From Acidobacteriota bacterium (GTDB lineage: Bacteria; Acidobacteriota; Vicinamibacteria; Vicinamibacterales; UBA2999), in contig JACPCS010000135.1 of NCBI GenBank assembly GCA_016184455.1, forward strand, positions 1 to 42,604: 42,604 nt of DNA. The letters run 5' to 3'. Below the pieces are notes generated by a model that was not told the origin of the DNA, did no database searches, and was given only the letters and a program-made list of their open reading frames with translations. This document shows, piece by piece, positions 26,501 to 33,710 of the stretch (position 1 is its first letter; each line of letters opens with the position of its first letter). A program made the translations under genes and the position numbers.

Positions 26501-26998
26501 TGGGCGCCCGGCGACATCGGCGTGACGATTGAAACGGTCGCGGCCGACGGTCCGCGCCCGGGCGGTGCGCGCTTCGGCACGCTCGTGCACGCACTGCTGG
26601 CGGATGCGCCGCTCGACGCCGTCCAGCAGGCGATCGCGCGGCTCGCCGACGCGCACGGCCGAGTGCTGGGCGCAACCGCGGAGGAGATCGCCTCGGCGAG
26701 AGACGCCGCGGGTCTGGTGCTGCAGCACCCGGTGCTGCGCGACGCGGCGCGCGCGGCGACCGGCGGCGGCTGCTATCGCGAAACGCCGGTGACGTGGCGG
26801 CTCCCCGACGGCCGCCTCGTGGAAGGAAATGTCGACCTGGCCTACACGTCAGGGGATGAGGTCGTCATCGTCGACTTCAAGACCGATCGCGAGCTCGACG
26901 GGTCGGTGGACCGGTATCGACGGCAGGTGCAGATCTACGCGGCGGCGGTAGGGGCCGCGCTCGGACGGCGGACGCGAGGGGTGCTGATGCGCGTGTAG
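23510..26998 (+). CDS. addA: AddA-like UvrD-type helicase with C-terminal nuclease domain
   Basis: A 1162-residue superfamily 1 helicase-nuclease. Motifs in order: Walker A AAAGTGKTTEL (28-38), AVTFTEKAAGELKLRL (Ia), HVSTIHGFCADLLRE, DEFQDTDPLQ (375-384, motif II), VGDPKQSIYRFRRAD (III), RLMTVHKAKGLEFSVVILAD (V) and YVAATRARDLL (VI). The C-terminal PD-(D/E)XK nuclease is visible as VEGNVDLAY and VVIVDFKTDREL, then YRRQVQIYAAAV. All catalytic residues are present. Start by ATGA overlap with addB: translationally coupled. Residues about 910-920 are encoded by a REP-like unit. The pair loads RecA at double-strand breaks in other bacteria. Confidence 0.92.
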   Translation: MTTTAHDADDEARARIAGALDETLVVEAAAGTGKTTELVRRIVRVIAEGLADVRGVVAVTFTEKAAGELKLRLRQRLEVERQQTADPQAASRLSAAVQNLEEAHVSTIHGFCADLLRERPVEAGVDPIFRVLTEAQARALFNQAFDVWLQRQLEQPSEGVRRSLRRTSRGFRPGEADEDGPIERLRRAAWELTEWRDFRGPWSREPFDRAAAVLRVIELVHTCADLSAHPSYAGDNLFVDTAPARRLSADLRRTNVDDLDDLESRLVELRRNRDFRRARKGSGPTYGKGVTRAQVLDARDGLMAALDEFQRHADAELAALLHDELLDCVDEYTRLKTRAGVMDFLDLLLRARDLVRDRADVRAHFQARFTHIFVDEFQDTDPLQAELLLLLASADPAETDWERVVPLPGKLFIVGDPKQSIYRFRRADVDTYLRVCAQLTRAGARHLELRKSFRSVPNIQRVVNAAFRPVMDGNPETLQADYVPLEQVRPDHAAQPSVVVLPVPEPYAQRFIAARQIERSLPDAVGAYVDWLVKESGWTVTERREAERRVPIQARHICILFRRFLSYGDDVTRPYVEALEARGIRHLLVGGKTFHDRDEIETLRAALMAIEWPDDQLSVFATLRGGLFAIGDEELLEYYQTSRSFHPFRPPDGLPAHLEPIRQALTLVATLHRARNRRPVADTIAALLAETRAHVGLVLRPGGEQALANVLHVAELARQYEMNGGMSFRGFVESLQAEASVRQPAEAPILEEGSDGVRLMTVHKAKGLEFSVVILADLTARLTPYDASRHLDPRRQVCALRIGGWSPADLNDHRDVELERERAEGERIAYVAATRARDLLVVPAVGDEPYAEGWLAPLNRAMYPAEDVRRQHAPARGCPMFKSRDTVLRRPDGDPASCLTVCPGEHRIPVDVASGLSRAATDEEVTVVWWAPDALALGAEPSFGLHRDDLIVRDVAPAILQQRLAEYHAWRDAREEARASSAAPSIDVVTATELALSWAPGDIGVTIETVAADGPRPGGARFGTLVHALLADAPLDAVQQAIARLADAHGRVLGATAEEIASARDAAGLVLQHPVLRDAARAATGGGCYRETPVTWRLPDGRLVEGNVDLAYTSGDEVVIVDFKTDRELDGSVDRYRRQVQIYAAAVGAALGRRTRGVLMRV
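26237..26269 (+). repeat. REP-like palindromic unit, copy 2, inside addA
   Basis: GTAG plus the core GTCCGGC-CTCA-GCCGGGC (26248-26265) match the copy at 3544-3569 in order and spacing, with one G-T wobble in the stem. It is read in frame in the addA-like gene as part of VDVASGLSRAA, in a linker before the nuclease domain. The frame stays open through it. Confidence 0.6.
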
Positions 26999-27238
26999 GG
27001 CCTACGTACGTCGCTGGACGACGCGCCGCCAGGCGACACACGCGATCGACGCGGCGGCGAGCCAGAGCCGCGTCGGCGGAGATACCACGGCTTCTCTGCA
27101 TCGCTCTCGCGACGACCGCCGCGCGAATGGGCACGGCGGTCGCGGCCGCCGCGTGCCGGCGCTCGTCGCCGGCGAGCGGCTCATGCGCCATACGGCGAGC
27201 TCACCACCGCAGGCGCGCGCCACATCTCATCCGCAACC

Positions 27239-27311
27239 CAATGAACTCCCAACGCAAAAACGCCAACTCCCACGCTCTTGGGCGTTGCGGAGTTGGAGTT
27301 GGAAGTTGTTC
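27239..27311 (+). repeat. Heptamer repeat with inverted arms in the gap
   Basis: CCCAATGAACTCCCAACGC and CGCCAACTCCCACGC are followed by TTGGGCGTTGCGGAGTTGG and AGTTGGAAGTTG, so CCAACTCC-type units on the left face GGAGTTGG-type units on the right. They can form an imperfect hairpin of about 30 bp. The family matches that at 7197-7280. Confidence 0.65.
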
Positions 27312-27378
27312 AGCGCAGGCACATCGGTTGCTCGGGTTGCTGCGGGATGAGGCTCACCGAGTGGCTCGGCCATTACCG

Positions 27379-27404
27379 GTCGGGTCGCCGTACGGCGACC
27401 CGAC
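27379..27404 (+). repeat. 26-bp perfect palindrome
   Basis: GTCGGGTCGCCG-TA-CGGCGACCCGAC: the two 12-base arms around a central TA are exact reverse complements. It lies 41 bases beyond the stop of the minus-strand ferredoxin gene. It could be a transcription-stopping hairpin, a REP-like element or a protein site; there is no T-run. Confidence 0.7.
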
Positions 27405-27444
27405 TCGCAGCGCTGGCTCGCGGCCCGCTCAAACTGAAGAAGCG

Positions 27445-27816
27445 CTATTTCGCGTGCGCGGCGGCGCGCTCGGCCGGGGCGATGCCCATCAGCTCGCCAT
27501 GCGCGGCGATGTGCGCCTTGACGATCGCCTCGGCCTGGGCCACCGCGGCGGCATCGCCGGCGCGGTACGCGGCGTTCGCCTCGATCAGACGTCTCTGGCT
27601 GGCCGGCGTCGACTCGGGGCTGTCATAGATCGCGGCCACCGGACAGGCCGGCACGCACGCGCCACAGTCGATGCACTCGTCGGGGTGGATGTACAGCATG
27701 CTGGTGGTCGCGAACTCCGGTTCATCCTTGCGCGGATGGATGCAGTCGACCGGACAGACGTCGACGCACGCAGCGTCCTTGGTTCCAATACACGGATCGG
27801 TGATCACGAAAGCCAT
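27445..27816 (-). CDS. 7Fe/8Fe-type ferredoxin with helical C-terminal tail
   Basis: A 123-residue cytosolic electron carrier. Eight cysteines fall in two sets: C9-x7-C17-x3-C21-x3-C25 (CIGTKDAACVDVCPVDC) and C48-x2-C51-x2-C54-x3-C58 (CIDCGACVPACP), the layout of FdxA-like ferredoxins that hold a 3Fe-4S or 4Fe-4S plus a 4Fe-4S cluster. Residues 70-123 add an Ala-rich helical tail (YRAGDAAAVAQAEAIVKAHI) of unknown role. The ATG at 27816 is followed by the canonical MAFVITDPC. A 14-bp palindrome stands 18 bases upstream. No redox partner gene is adjacent. Confidence 0.92.
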   Translation of the reverse strand: MAFVITDPCIGTKDAACVDVCPVDCIHPRKDEPEFATTSMLYIHPDECIDCGACVPACPVAAIYDSPESTPASQRRLIEANAAYRAGDAAAVAQAEAIVKAHIAAHGELMGIAPAERAAAHAK

Positions 27817-27834
27817 GGGGGTGAAGCTTACACA

Positions 27835-27848
27835 AAACCGGCCGGTTT
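27835..27848 (-). promoter_or_regulatory. Palindromic operator candidate upstream of the ferredoxin gene
   Basis: AAACCGGCCGGTTT is a perfect 14-bp palindrome, 18 bases upstream of the ferredoxin ATG, close to where a promoter should lie. A dimeric regulator site is plausible; no regulator is identified. Confidence 0.4.
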
Positions 27849-27864
27849 GAAAATGGGTTTCAGG

Positions 27865-28965
27865 CTACGGCACGAACCGGATCATATGGCGCGACTCGCC
27901 GAGCATGAAGAAGCGCGCCCACTCGCCGGCGGTCTTGTCGGTGCCGGCGCCGTCTTCGAGGCCCAGCACCTGCGGGTACCACGTGCCGCCCTTGAGGATC
28001 CGGGTCGGGACCGACCAGGCGCGCGGATCCTGGAGCGACCTGGCAAACGACACGTACACGCCTTCCTGCTCCCAGGCGACGTCCTTCGCGCGGCTCAGAA
28101 GCATGACGTAGTGGCCGATGCGCGTGTTCCAGTGCACCGACGGCCCCCAGAACGCATCGACCTGCTGATCCGCGTCGTGCCACGACTCGGCAGCGGGGAA
28201 GATGGGCGACGCGGCCGGATACAACCAGCGCTCGCTCTCGCTCGTGCGGAGGGCGCTGCCGGGCGTCCAGGCACCGTTCCGCCAGATGGTAATCTTGCCG
28301 ATCGGCGCGTCGCGATCGGCCCACGCGAGACGCGCGACGGCGATCCCCTGCGACATCATCGTGCGCAGGTACAGCGAGTAGAAGAAGTACAGATCCCGCG
28401 AGTCGGCATCGAGCATGACCGTGAAGTCGCCGACACCGCCGACGATATACGCGCTGTTGGTGTTGCAGGCGAACGAGCGCGGCGGCGCCTCGAGCACGAT
28501 GCCGAGGTCTTCCCAGCTCGCGCCGCGATCGCGCGAGCGGGCGGCGCCGATGCGCGGAATCATCTTGTCGGTGCGGCCGCACACCTCGGCTGGAATCTCG
28601 TTGTGGTAATAGCCGTACCAGGTACCGTCGACGTCGCGGAGGATCGACTCCATCCAGACGCCGCCGCCCGGCCACGGCGTGAGGGCCACCTGGCGCGCGG
28701 CGCCCATGTTCACCATGTCGCGGCCCCACGCGCGACGCGGCTGGCCCGACTCGGACATCATCACGAACAGGAGATTGCGTCCGCCGACGCGGTCCCAGAC
28801 GGCAGGACTGTTGCTGTCGACCACGCCCGGAAACGTGAGGAGGGGGGCCGATCGAAGCTCGACGTGGGGTGTGCCGGGCCGGTCCTGGGCTTCGACCACG
28901 TGGGTCACGTGCAGCAGAACCATGGCAGTCGCGGCGAGAGGTACAGTGAGGGGGCCGATGCGCAT
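27865..28965 (-). CDS. Secreted beta-propeller-like protein (glycosidase-like), function unknown
   Basis: A 366-residue exported protein. The ATG at 28965 opens a normal signal peptide (MRIGPLTVPLAATAMVLLHV, cleaved near VEAQ); an in-frame ATG at 29037 adds an Arg-rich leader and is less likely. The mature part has repeating Trp/Asp/Gly-rich blades: DSNSPAVWDRVGGRNLLFV, MESILRDVDGTWYGYYHNE, RSRDRGASWEDLGIVLEAPP (an Asp-box-like SxDxGxxW) and WYPQVLGL. This is the pattern of five-bladed propeller glycosidases or sialidase-like folds; no catalytic triad can be assigned. TATAGA lies 7 bases upstream of the ATG with no ribosome binding site, suggesting a leaderless mRNA. Confidence 0.75.
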   Translation of the reverse strand: MRIGPLTVPLAATAMVLLHVTHVVEAQDRPGTPHVELRSAPLLTFPGVVDSNSPAVWDRVGGRNLLFVMMSESGQPRRAWGRDMVNMGAARQVALTPWPGGGVWMESILRDVDGTWYGYYHNEIPAEVCGRTDKMIPRIGAARSRDRGASWEDLGIVLEAPPRSFACNTNSAYIVGGVGDFTVMLDADSRDLYFFYSLYLRTMMSQGIAVARLAWADRDAPIGKITIWRNGAWTPGSALRTSESERWLYPAASPIFPAAESWHDADQQVDAFWGPSVHWNTRIGHYVMLLSRAKDVAWEQEGVYVSFARSLQDPRAWSVPTRILKGGTWYPQVLGLEDGAGTDKTAGEWARFFMLGESRHMIRFVP

Positions 28966-28972
28966 CGGTACT

Positions 28973-28978
28973 TCTATA
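28973..28978 (-). promoter_or_regulatory. -10-like box TATAGA, leaderless arrangement
   Basis: On the minus strand TATAGA is followed by 7 bases and then the ATG at 28965. This fits a transcript starting at or next to the start codon. Confidence 0.4.
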
Positions 28979-29011
28979 CGACGCGAACGCCTCGACGGTT
29001 GACGACAGGAG

Positions 29012-29163
29012 ATGACAGGGCCGAACACCCGTCGCACCCAGGGGGCTGACCGAGGCCGAGAAGCGGCGAAAGCTCGTCTCGCTGGTGTTCGGGGGCAGCG
29101 AGGAGCGGTCGACCGAGTGCTGCCGCGTCATCCGCGAGGAAATTCCTCCGGGGACGCGCGTCA
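29012..29163 (+). pseudogene. 5' remnant of a gene, possibly nucleotidyltransferase-like
   Basis: From the ATG at 29012 the frame reads MTGPNTRRTQG. Across a run of five G (29041-29045) the coding sense continues one frame over as LTEAEKRRKLVSLVFGGSEE and RVIREEIPPGTRVM, a charged helical text typical of real protein. It ends abruptly at about 29160, where an EEP-nuclease sequence takes over in another frame. The IREEIPPGT wording resembles the start of a nucleotidyltransferase-like family of this lineage, which I hold loosely. Two lesions are visible: a G-run frameshift and a deletion fusing it to the next gene. Confidence 0.4.
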
Positions 29164-29656
29164 TGCCTTTCTCGAGATCGTGCCGCACGGCCGCGCCTGG
29201 CGCACCTACGGCGTGCACCTCGCCGCAGTGCACGCCGCGTGGACCGAGCGGCGGCGCGTGTACGAGCTCGGCGCGCGGCTCGCGATCCGGCGGCGCCAGC
29301 CGGGCCCGCACGCGCTCATGGGCGACTTCAACACGATTGCCCCGGGCGAGGTGCTCGACGTCGAGCGGCTGCCCGGCCGCCTGCGCGCGCTCGTCTGGTT
29401 GAGCGGCGGACGGATCCGCTGGCATACAATCCAGGCCATCCTCGACAACGGCTACGTCGATGCCTATCGCCGCCTGCAACCGGATCTCGTCGGCAGCACG
29501 TTTCCGACCTGGGATCCCCACGTCCGCCTCGACTACCTGTTCGTGCCCGGCGACTACGCCGCGAACCTCCGTTCGTGCAGTGTGGTGACGAACGCCCCGG
29601 CACCGGCCGCCTCCGACCACTTTCCACTGCTGGCCGACCTGGACCTCGACTTCTGA
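29155..29656 (+). pseudogene. Endonuclease/exonuclease/phosphatase family gene, N-terminal part deleted
   Basis: The frame carries the C-terminal two thirds of an EEP (DNase I-like) enzyme: RHAFLEIVPHGRAWRTYGVH, then HALMGDFNTIAPGE (catalytic Asp and Asn), TFPTWDPHVRLDYLFVP and AASDHFPLLADLDLDF (catalytic Asp-His). The N-terminal strands with the metal-binding Asn and Glu (LTYNI and QE motifs) are missing; the sequence joins the upstream remnant at about 29155-29165. No proper start is present. The stop overlaps the ATG of the next gene (TGATG), so the original genes formed an operon. Confidence 0.7.
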
Positions 29657-31962
29657 TGTTTCCTCTGGCGCTCGTCGTCTTCTGCGCATCCGGCTTTGCC
29701 GCACTGCTGTACCAGGTGATCTGGCAGCGGATGCTCGCGATCTTCTCCGGGGCCGACGTGTACTCGGCGACGGTCATCGTCGCCGCATTCATGGGCGGGC
29801 TCGGCGTCGGCCATCTCGCCGGCGGACACGTCGCCGACCGTGTGTCGCGGCGGTCGAGCCTGCTGCTGTTCGGGGCGGCGGAGTTGGCGGTTGGCGTCTT
29901 CGGCCTGTTCAGCGGGTCGCTGTATTACGGAGTCCTGTACGAGCGCCTCGGCGCACTCGATCTCGGCCGCGAGGCGATCGCGCTGATTCTGTTCGCGAGC
30001 CTGCTGTGGCCCACGTTCTTCATGGGCGCCTCGCTGCCGCTGCTGGGGCGCGCCTTGACCGACCGGATCGACCGCGCCGCGGCTGCGGTGGGTGCGTTGT
30101 ACGGCGTCAACACGCTCGGCGCGGCGGCGGGGGCGATTGTCGCGACGTGGGTGCTGCTGCCGGCGCTCGGCCTGGGCGGCAGTCTTCAGATCGGTGCCGC
30201 GTTCAACGCGGCCTGCGCGCTGGTGATGGTGCCGGCGGCGTTGGTGCGATCTGATCGTTCGGAACGTTCGGATCGTTCGATTCGTTCGGAACGGAACGAT
30301 CTGAACGACCCGAACGATCCGAACGATCCGAACGATTGGTTCTGGGCCTGGGCGGTCATCTACGGATGTGCCGGGTTCGTGGCGCTTTCGTACGAGATCG
30401 TCTGGTTCCGGCTGCTCGGCGTGGTGGTGAAGTCGACGGCGTTCACGTTCGGCACGCTGCTCACGCTGTACCTTGCGGGCATTGGCCTTGGGGCGGTCGC
30501 GGGCAGCCGGTGGGCGCCGCGCGCAGCCCAGCCGGCGCGGACTTTCTTCCGGCTGCAAGCGGCCGCCGGCCTGACGGCCGGGCTCCTCCTCGCGCTTCTG
30601 GTGGTCGCTGCCGACCGCGCACGCGCCCTTCACGGCTACTTCGCCGGATACGAACCGCTGGATGTGCGTGAGAGTGTGTTCGCGCTCCGCACGCTGGCGG
30701 TCAACGTGCTCCCAGGACCTGACGTCGCCGCCGACCTGCCGGCGAATTTCCTGCGGCTGTACGTGCTGGTGCCGCTGGTCCTCGTCGTACCACCGACGTT
30801 TCTGATGGGATGCGCCTTTCCGTACCTGCAGCGCGTCGTGCAGACCGACGTGCGGCGTGTCGGCCGGCGCGTCGGCGCCCTCCTGCTCGCCAACATCATC
30901 GGCAGCATGCTGGGCACAGTCGTGACCGGATGGGTGTTGCTCGGCCTGCTCGGGACGGCGGCGACGCTGGCGCTGCTGACGGCGCTGAGCAGTCTGTTCC
31001 TGATCGGCGCGACGGCCGGCGCCACGAACAGGCGGCCGGTCACGGTCGCCACGGCCGCCGTCGCCGTGCTCCTGGTGGCGGGGATGCCCGACGCCGCGCG
31101 GCTCTGGGCGCGCCTGCACGGCACGACCGCCGAGCGGATCATCTTTGCCGAGGACAACTCCGGTGTCTCGGTGATCAAAGCGGACGATGAGCGCTTCGAC
31201 GGTCAGAAAACCGTCTTCGTGAACGGTGTGGGCCAGAGTGTCATCCCCTACGGCGACATCCATACGGCGCTCGGCGCACTGCCGGCGCTCGTCCACGCGA
31301 ATCCGCGTGAGGTCGCCATCATCGGCCTCGGGTCGGGCGACACGGTGTACGCGGCCGCAGCGCGACCTGAGACGACGGACGTGACGTGCATCGAGATCGT
31401 CCGCGCGCAGTTGGACACGCTGCATCAGCTGGCTCGACGTGATCAGTATGCGGGGCTGCGCGCGCTGCTGGCCGACCCGCGCGTGACGCACGTGGCGGGC
31501 GACGGCCGCGCGTTTCTGCTGCGGCACGCCCGGCGGTTCGACATCATCGAGGCCGACGCGCTCCGGCCGACGAGCGCGTACTCTGGGAATCTCTACTCCG
31601 ACGCGTATTTCACGCTCGTCAAAAACCGGCTGAAGCCGAACGGGCTGGCCGCGACGTGGGCGCCGACCCAGCGCGTGCACGACACGTTCGTGCGCGTCTT
31701 TCCGTACGCGATCAGCATGCCGGGCATCCTGCTGGGCAGCAGCCAGCCGTTCGAGATCGACGCGGCAGCCGTGTCGGCCCGCGCGCGTGACCCACGCGTC
31801 CGCGAACACTACCAGCGCGCCGGCATCGATATCGAAGCGCTCGTCCGGCAGTACCTCGAGGGACCGTCCGGGCGGTTCGGCCCCGAGTTCGATCGCACGA
31901 CGCTCGTGGACGTGAACACGGACCTGTTTCCGAGGGACGAATACGATCTATCGGCACCCTGA
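29656..31962 (+). CDS. Spermidine-synthase-like protein with integral membrane domain
   Basis: A 768-residue protein. Residues 1-470 hold about ten to twelve membrane segments in two halves with repeated openings (FCASGFAALLYQVIWQRML and GCAGFVALSYEIVWFRLLG). Residues about 490-768 are a spermidine-synthase/methyltransferase fold: VFVNGVGQSVIPYGDIHTAL, VAIIGLGSGDTVYAA (cofactor loop), TDVTCIEIV, VAGDGRAFLL, RFDIIEADALRP and YSDAYFTLVKNRLKPNG. This membrane-fused group is widespread and its real substrate is unsettled; polyamine synthesis is not proved. Residues about 199-227, between the two membrane halves, are encoded by a 9-mer repeat. The start overlaps the EEP stop (TGATG). Confidence 0.85.
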   Translation: MFPLALVVFCASGFAALLYQVIWQRMLAIFSGADVYSATVIVAAFMGGLGVGHLAGGHVADRVSRRSSLLLFGAAELAVGVFGLFSGSLYYGVLYERLGALDLGREAIALILFASLLWPTFFMGASLPLLGRALTDRIDRAAAAVGALYGVNTLGAAAGAIVATWVLLPALGLGGSLQIGAAFNAACALVMVPAALVRSDRSERSDRSIRSERNDLNDPNDPNDPNDWFWAWAVIYGCAGFVALSYEIVWFRLLGVVVKSTAFTFGTLLTLYLAGIGLGAVAGSRWAPRAAQPARTFFRLQAAAGLTAGLLLALLVVAADRARALHGYFAGYEPLDVRESVFALRTLAVNVLPGPDVAADLPANFLRLYVLVPLVLVVPPTFLMGCAFPYLQRVVQTDVRRVGRRVGALLLANIIGSMLGTVVTGWVLLGLLGTAATLALLTALSSLFLIGATAGATNRRPVTVATAAVAVLLVAGMPDAARLWARLHGTTAERIIFAEDNSGVSVIKADDERFDGQKTVFVNGVGQSVIPYGDIHTALGALPALVHANPREVAIIGLGSGDTVYAAAARPETTDVTCIEIVRAQLDTLHQLARRDQYAGLRALLADPRVTHVAGDGRAFLLRHARRFDIIEADALRPTSAYSGNLYSDAYFTLVKNRLKPNGLAATWAPTQRVHDTFVRVFPYAISMPGILLGSSQPFEIDAAAVSARARDPRVREHYQRAGIDIEALVRQYLEGPSGRFGPEFDRTTLVDVNTDLFPRDEYDLSAP
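30247..30337 (+). repeat. 9-mer tandem inverted repeat inserted in frame
   Basis: The left half is made of units like GATCGTTCG, GAACGTTCG, GATCGTTCG and ATTCGTTCG. The right half is made of GAACGATCT, GAACGACCC and two copies of GAACGATCC, the reverse complement. The halves can pair into a long hairpin. In frame they encode SDRSERSDRSIRSER followed by NDLNDPNDPNDPND, a hydrophilic linker in the spermidine-synthase-like membrane protein. Confidence 0.75.
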
Positions 31963-32114
31963 TGGAGCAGCGGTCGGCGAGCTGCGGCGGGCGCAGGGCG
32001 CGGCGGGGGCCCCGGCTTGAACGCGACGTGGAAAGCGTTATCCTTCCAGCCGCCGCCGATCTCGGGCTCGGCGTGATCGTCGGAGGAACGAACAGACGCC
32101 GCCAGGTTGGCTGA
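31962..32114 (+). pseudogene. Possible aldo/keto reductase fragment or 50-residue ORF
   Basis: An ATG at 31962 overlaps the preceding stop (TGATG) and opens a 50-codon frame. Its second half reads LERDVESVILPAAADLGLGV, which resembles the aldo/keto reductase motif that follows a conserved Glu-Arg (ERxxExxxLPxxxxLGxGV). The first 17 residues are Arg-rich and out of character. It may be the last scrap of a deleted reductase gene, or chance. Confidence 0.3.
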
Positions 32115-32132
32115 GACGTGAAACGGGGAGAC

Positions 32133-33710
32133 ATGATGAAACGCGTCATCGGGGGCCTGATCGTCGTCCACCGGTATCTCGGCGTCGCCTTCTGCCTGAT
32201 CTTCCTCGTCTGGTTCGCCTCCGGCATCGTGATGGTGTTCAAGCGCATGCCGGAGTACCCGCAGGAAGAACGGCTCGCGCGGCTGCCGCCGCTCGCCGCC
32301 GCCGCCATCCGCCTCACGCCCGCCCAGGCCTTCGAAGCGGCGATGCTGCAGAGCCCCCCACGGCGCGTGCTGCTCACGTCGTACCAGGATCGGCCCGTGT
32401 ACCGTTTCGGTTTCGAGTTCGGGTCGATCACCGTGTTTGCCGACGACGGTACGTGGCTCGAGAGTGTGACTCCGGACGACGCGGTGGCGATCGCCGGGCG
32501 CACGTTTCCGGAGCACCGCGCGACCGCGCGGGACGTCGGTTCCCTCAACGAGCCCGACCAGTGGACGATCGGGAACCGCTTCAATGCGACCGGCGCCCTG
32601 CACCGCGTGGCGCTCGGCGACGAGGCGGGCACCGATCTCTACGTCGCGGAAGCCAACGGCGAGATCGTGATGAAGACCGATCGCTCCAGCCGGTTCTGGG
32701 GGTATCTCGGACCCGTGCTGCACTGGTTCTACTTCACCCCGCTCCGTTGGGACCACGCGCCGTTGTGGAACGACTTGATCGTCTACGGGTCGCTCGTCGG
32801 CTGCATCCTGTGCGTGCTGGGGCTCGTCATCGGCGTCTCCCGGTTCTCGATCACGCGCCGGTTCATGCGAGGGACCTCCGCCACGCCGTACGTCGGCTGG
32901 CTGCGGTGGCATCATTACGCGGGGCTGCTGTTCGGCGTCATCACGCTCACCTGGACGTTCAGCGGTCTGCTGACGATGACGCCGTGGAACCTGTTTCCGC
33001 AGGCCGGGCCGTCGCGAGAACAGGTGGATGCGATTGGCGGCGACGGCGTGGAGATGAGCCGCTTCCAGCTGCTGCCTGCCGCGGCCATCGCCGAGCTGCA
33101 GCAGCGCTTCCCGCCGAAGGAGCTCGAGCTCGTCCAGTTCATGGGCACGCCGTTCTATGCGGCGTACGAGCGTGCCGGCGTGTCGGGGCGCCCGCATCAG
33201 GATGCCGCACGCTACGCGCCCGAGGACGAGCGCCCGCAGCGCGTGTTCGTGTCGGCGGGCAGCGGACCGCCGGGCATCCGCGACCTCTTCACGCGCGATG
33301 AGCTGCTCACGGCGGCACGCGCGGCGATGGTCGGCTACGAGCCGACTGAGATCGCGTGGCTGACCGAGCACGACGCGTACTACTACGACCGGACGGGCGG
33401 CCGCCGGCTGCCGGCGCTGCGCGTGAAGTTCAACGATCCCGAGGAGACCTGGCTGTATCTCGATGCAGCCGAGGGCACGATCGCGCTCGCCGAGGTCCGC
33501 GGCAGCCGGATGGAGCGGTGGCTCTACCAGGGGCTGCACAGCCTCGATTTTCCAGGACTGTACACGGCGGCATGGGCCTGGTATCTCGTGATCGTCGGGC
33601 TGAGCCTTGGGGGGCTGGCGCTCAGCCTGACATCGCTGGTGATTGGGTGGCGCTTTCTGCGCGGCAGGGGGCGGCCGGTGGCCGAGCCCTCGTCAACCGC
33701 GGCCGCCTGA
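32133..33710 (+). CDS. PepSY-associated membrane protein
   Basis: A 525-residue inner-membrane protein. A long first helix (HRYLGVAFCLIFLVWFASGI) carries the His of the HRWxG-like start; PepSY-type periplasmic regions lie between membrane spans; later helices are LHWFYFTPLRWDHAPLWNDL, then SLVGCILCVLGLVIGV, WLRWHHYAGLLFGVITLTWT, and a last one near AWAWYLVIVGLSLGGLAL. His residues at the membrane faces (HYAG, LHWFY, LHSLD) suggest heme binding, as in PepSY reductases. The ATG at 32133 has a GGGGAG ribosome binding site; a GTG at 32118 is less likely. It converges on the cupredoxin-like gene with an 18-base overlap. Confidence 0.82.
   Translation: MMKRVIGGLIVVHRYLGVAFCLIFLVWFASGIVMVFKRMPEYPQEERLARLPPLAAAAIRLTPAQAFEAAMLQSPPRRVLLTSYQDRPVYRFGFEFGSITVFADDGTWLESVTPDDAVAIAGRTFPEHRATARDVGSLNEPDQWTIGNRFNATGALHRVALGDEAGTDLYVAEANGEIVMKTDRSSRFWGYLGPVLHWFYFTPLRWDHAPLWNDLIVYGSLVGCILCVLGLVIGVSRFSITRRFMRGTSATPYVGWLRWHHYAGLLFGVITLTWTFSGLLTMTPWNLFPQAGPSREQVDAIGGDGVEMSRFQLLPAAAIAELQQRFPPKELELVQFMGTPFYAAYERAGVSGRPHQDAARYAPEDERPQRVFVSAGSGPPGIRDLFTRDELLTAARAAMVGYEPTEIAWLTEHDAYYYDRTGGRRLPALRVKFNDPEETWLYLDAAEGTIALAEVRGSRMERWLYQGLHSLDFPGLYTAAWAWYLVIVGLSLGGLALSLTSLVIGWRFLRGRGRPVAEPSSTAAA

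Larger units (their letters stand above)
26999..27444 (+). other. Gene-free, repeat-filled gap of about 445 bases
   Basis: No convincing gene is present between addA and the ferredoxin gene. The stretch holds a heptamer repeat (27239-27311) and a 26-bp perfect palindrome (27379-27404). On the minus strand, 27002-27090 has a hydrophobic, tail-anchor-like end (PPTRLWLAAASIACVAWRR) but no start or body, possibly a gene remnant. No tRNA or terminator with a T-run is seen. Confidence 0.5.

Noticed and set aside
27002..27223. A 73-codon minus-strand frame ending in a tail-anchor-like segment
   Set aside because: Only the last 25 residues look like protein; the rest is Arg/Pro-rich and there is no start signal. 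Kept as a possible remnant in the gap entry.
27000..27444. CRISPR array in the repeat-rich gap
   Set aside because: The repeats are 7-base units without regular spacers, and no cas gene is near.
29554..33539. Two long minus-strand open frames (29554-31809 and 31809-33539)
   Set aside because: They lie opposite the spermidine-synthase-like and PepSY genes, whose membrane segments and motifs are clear on the plus strand.
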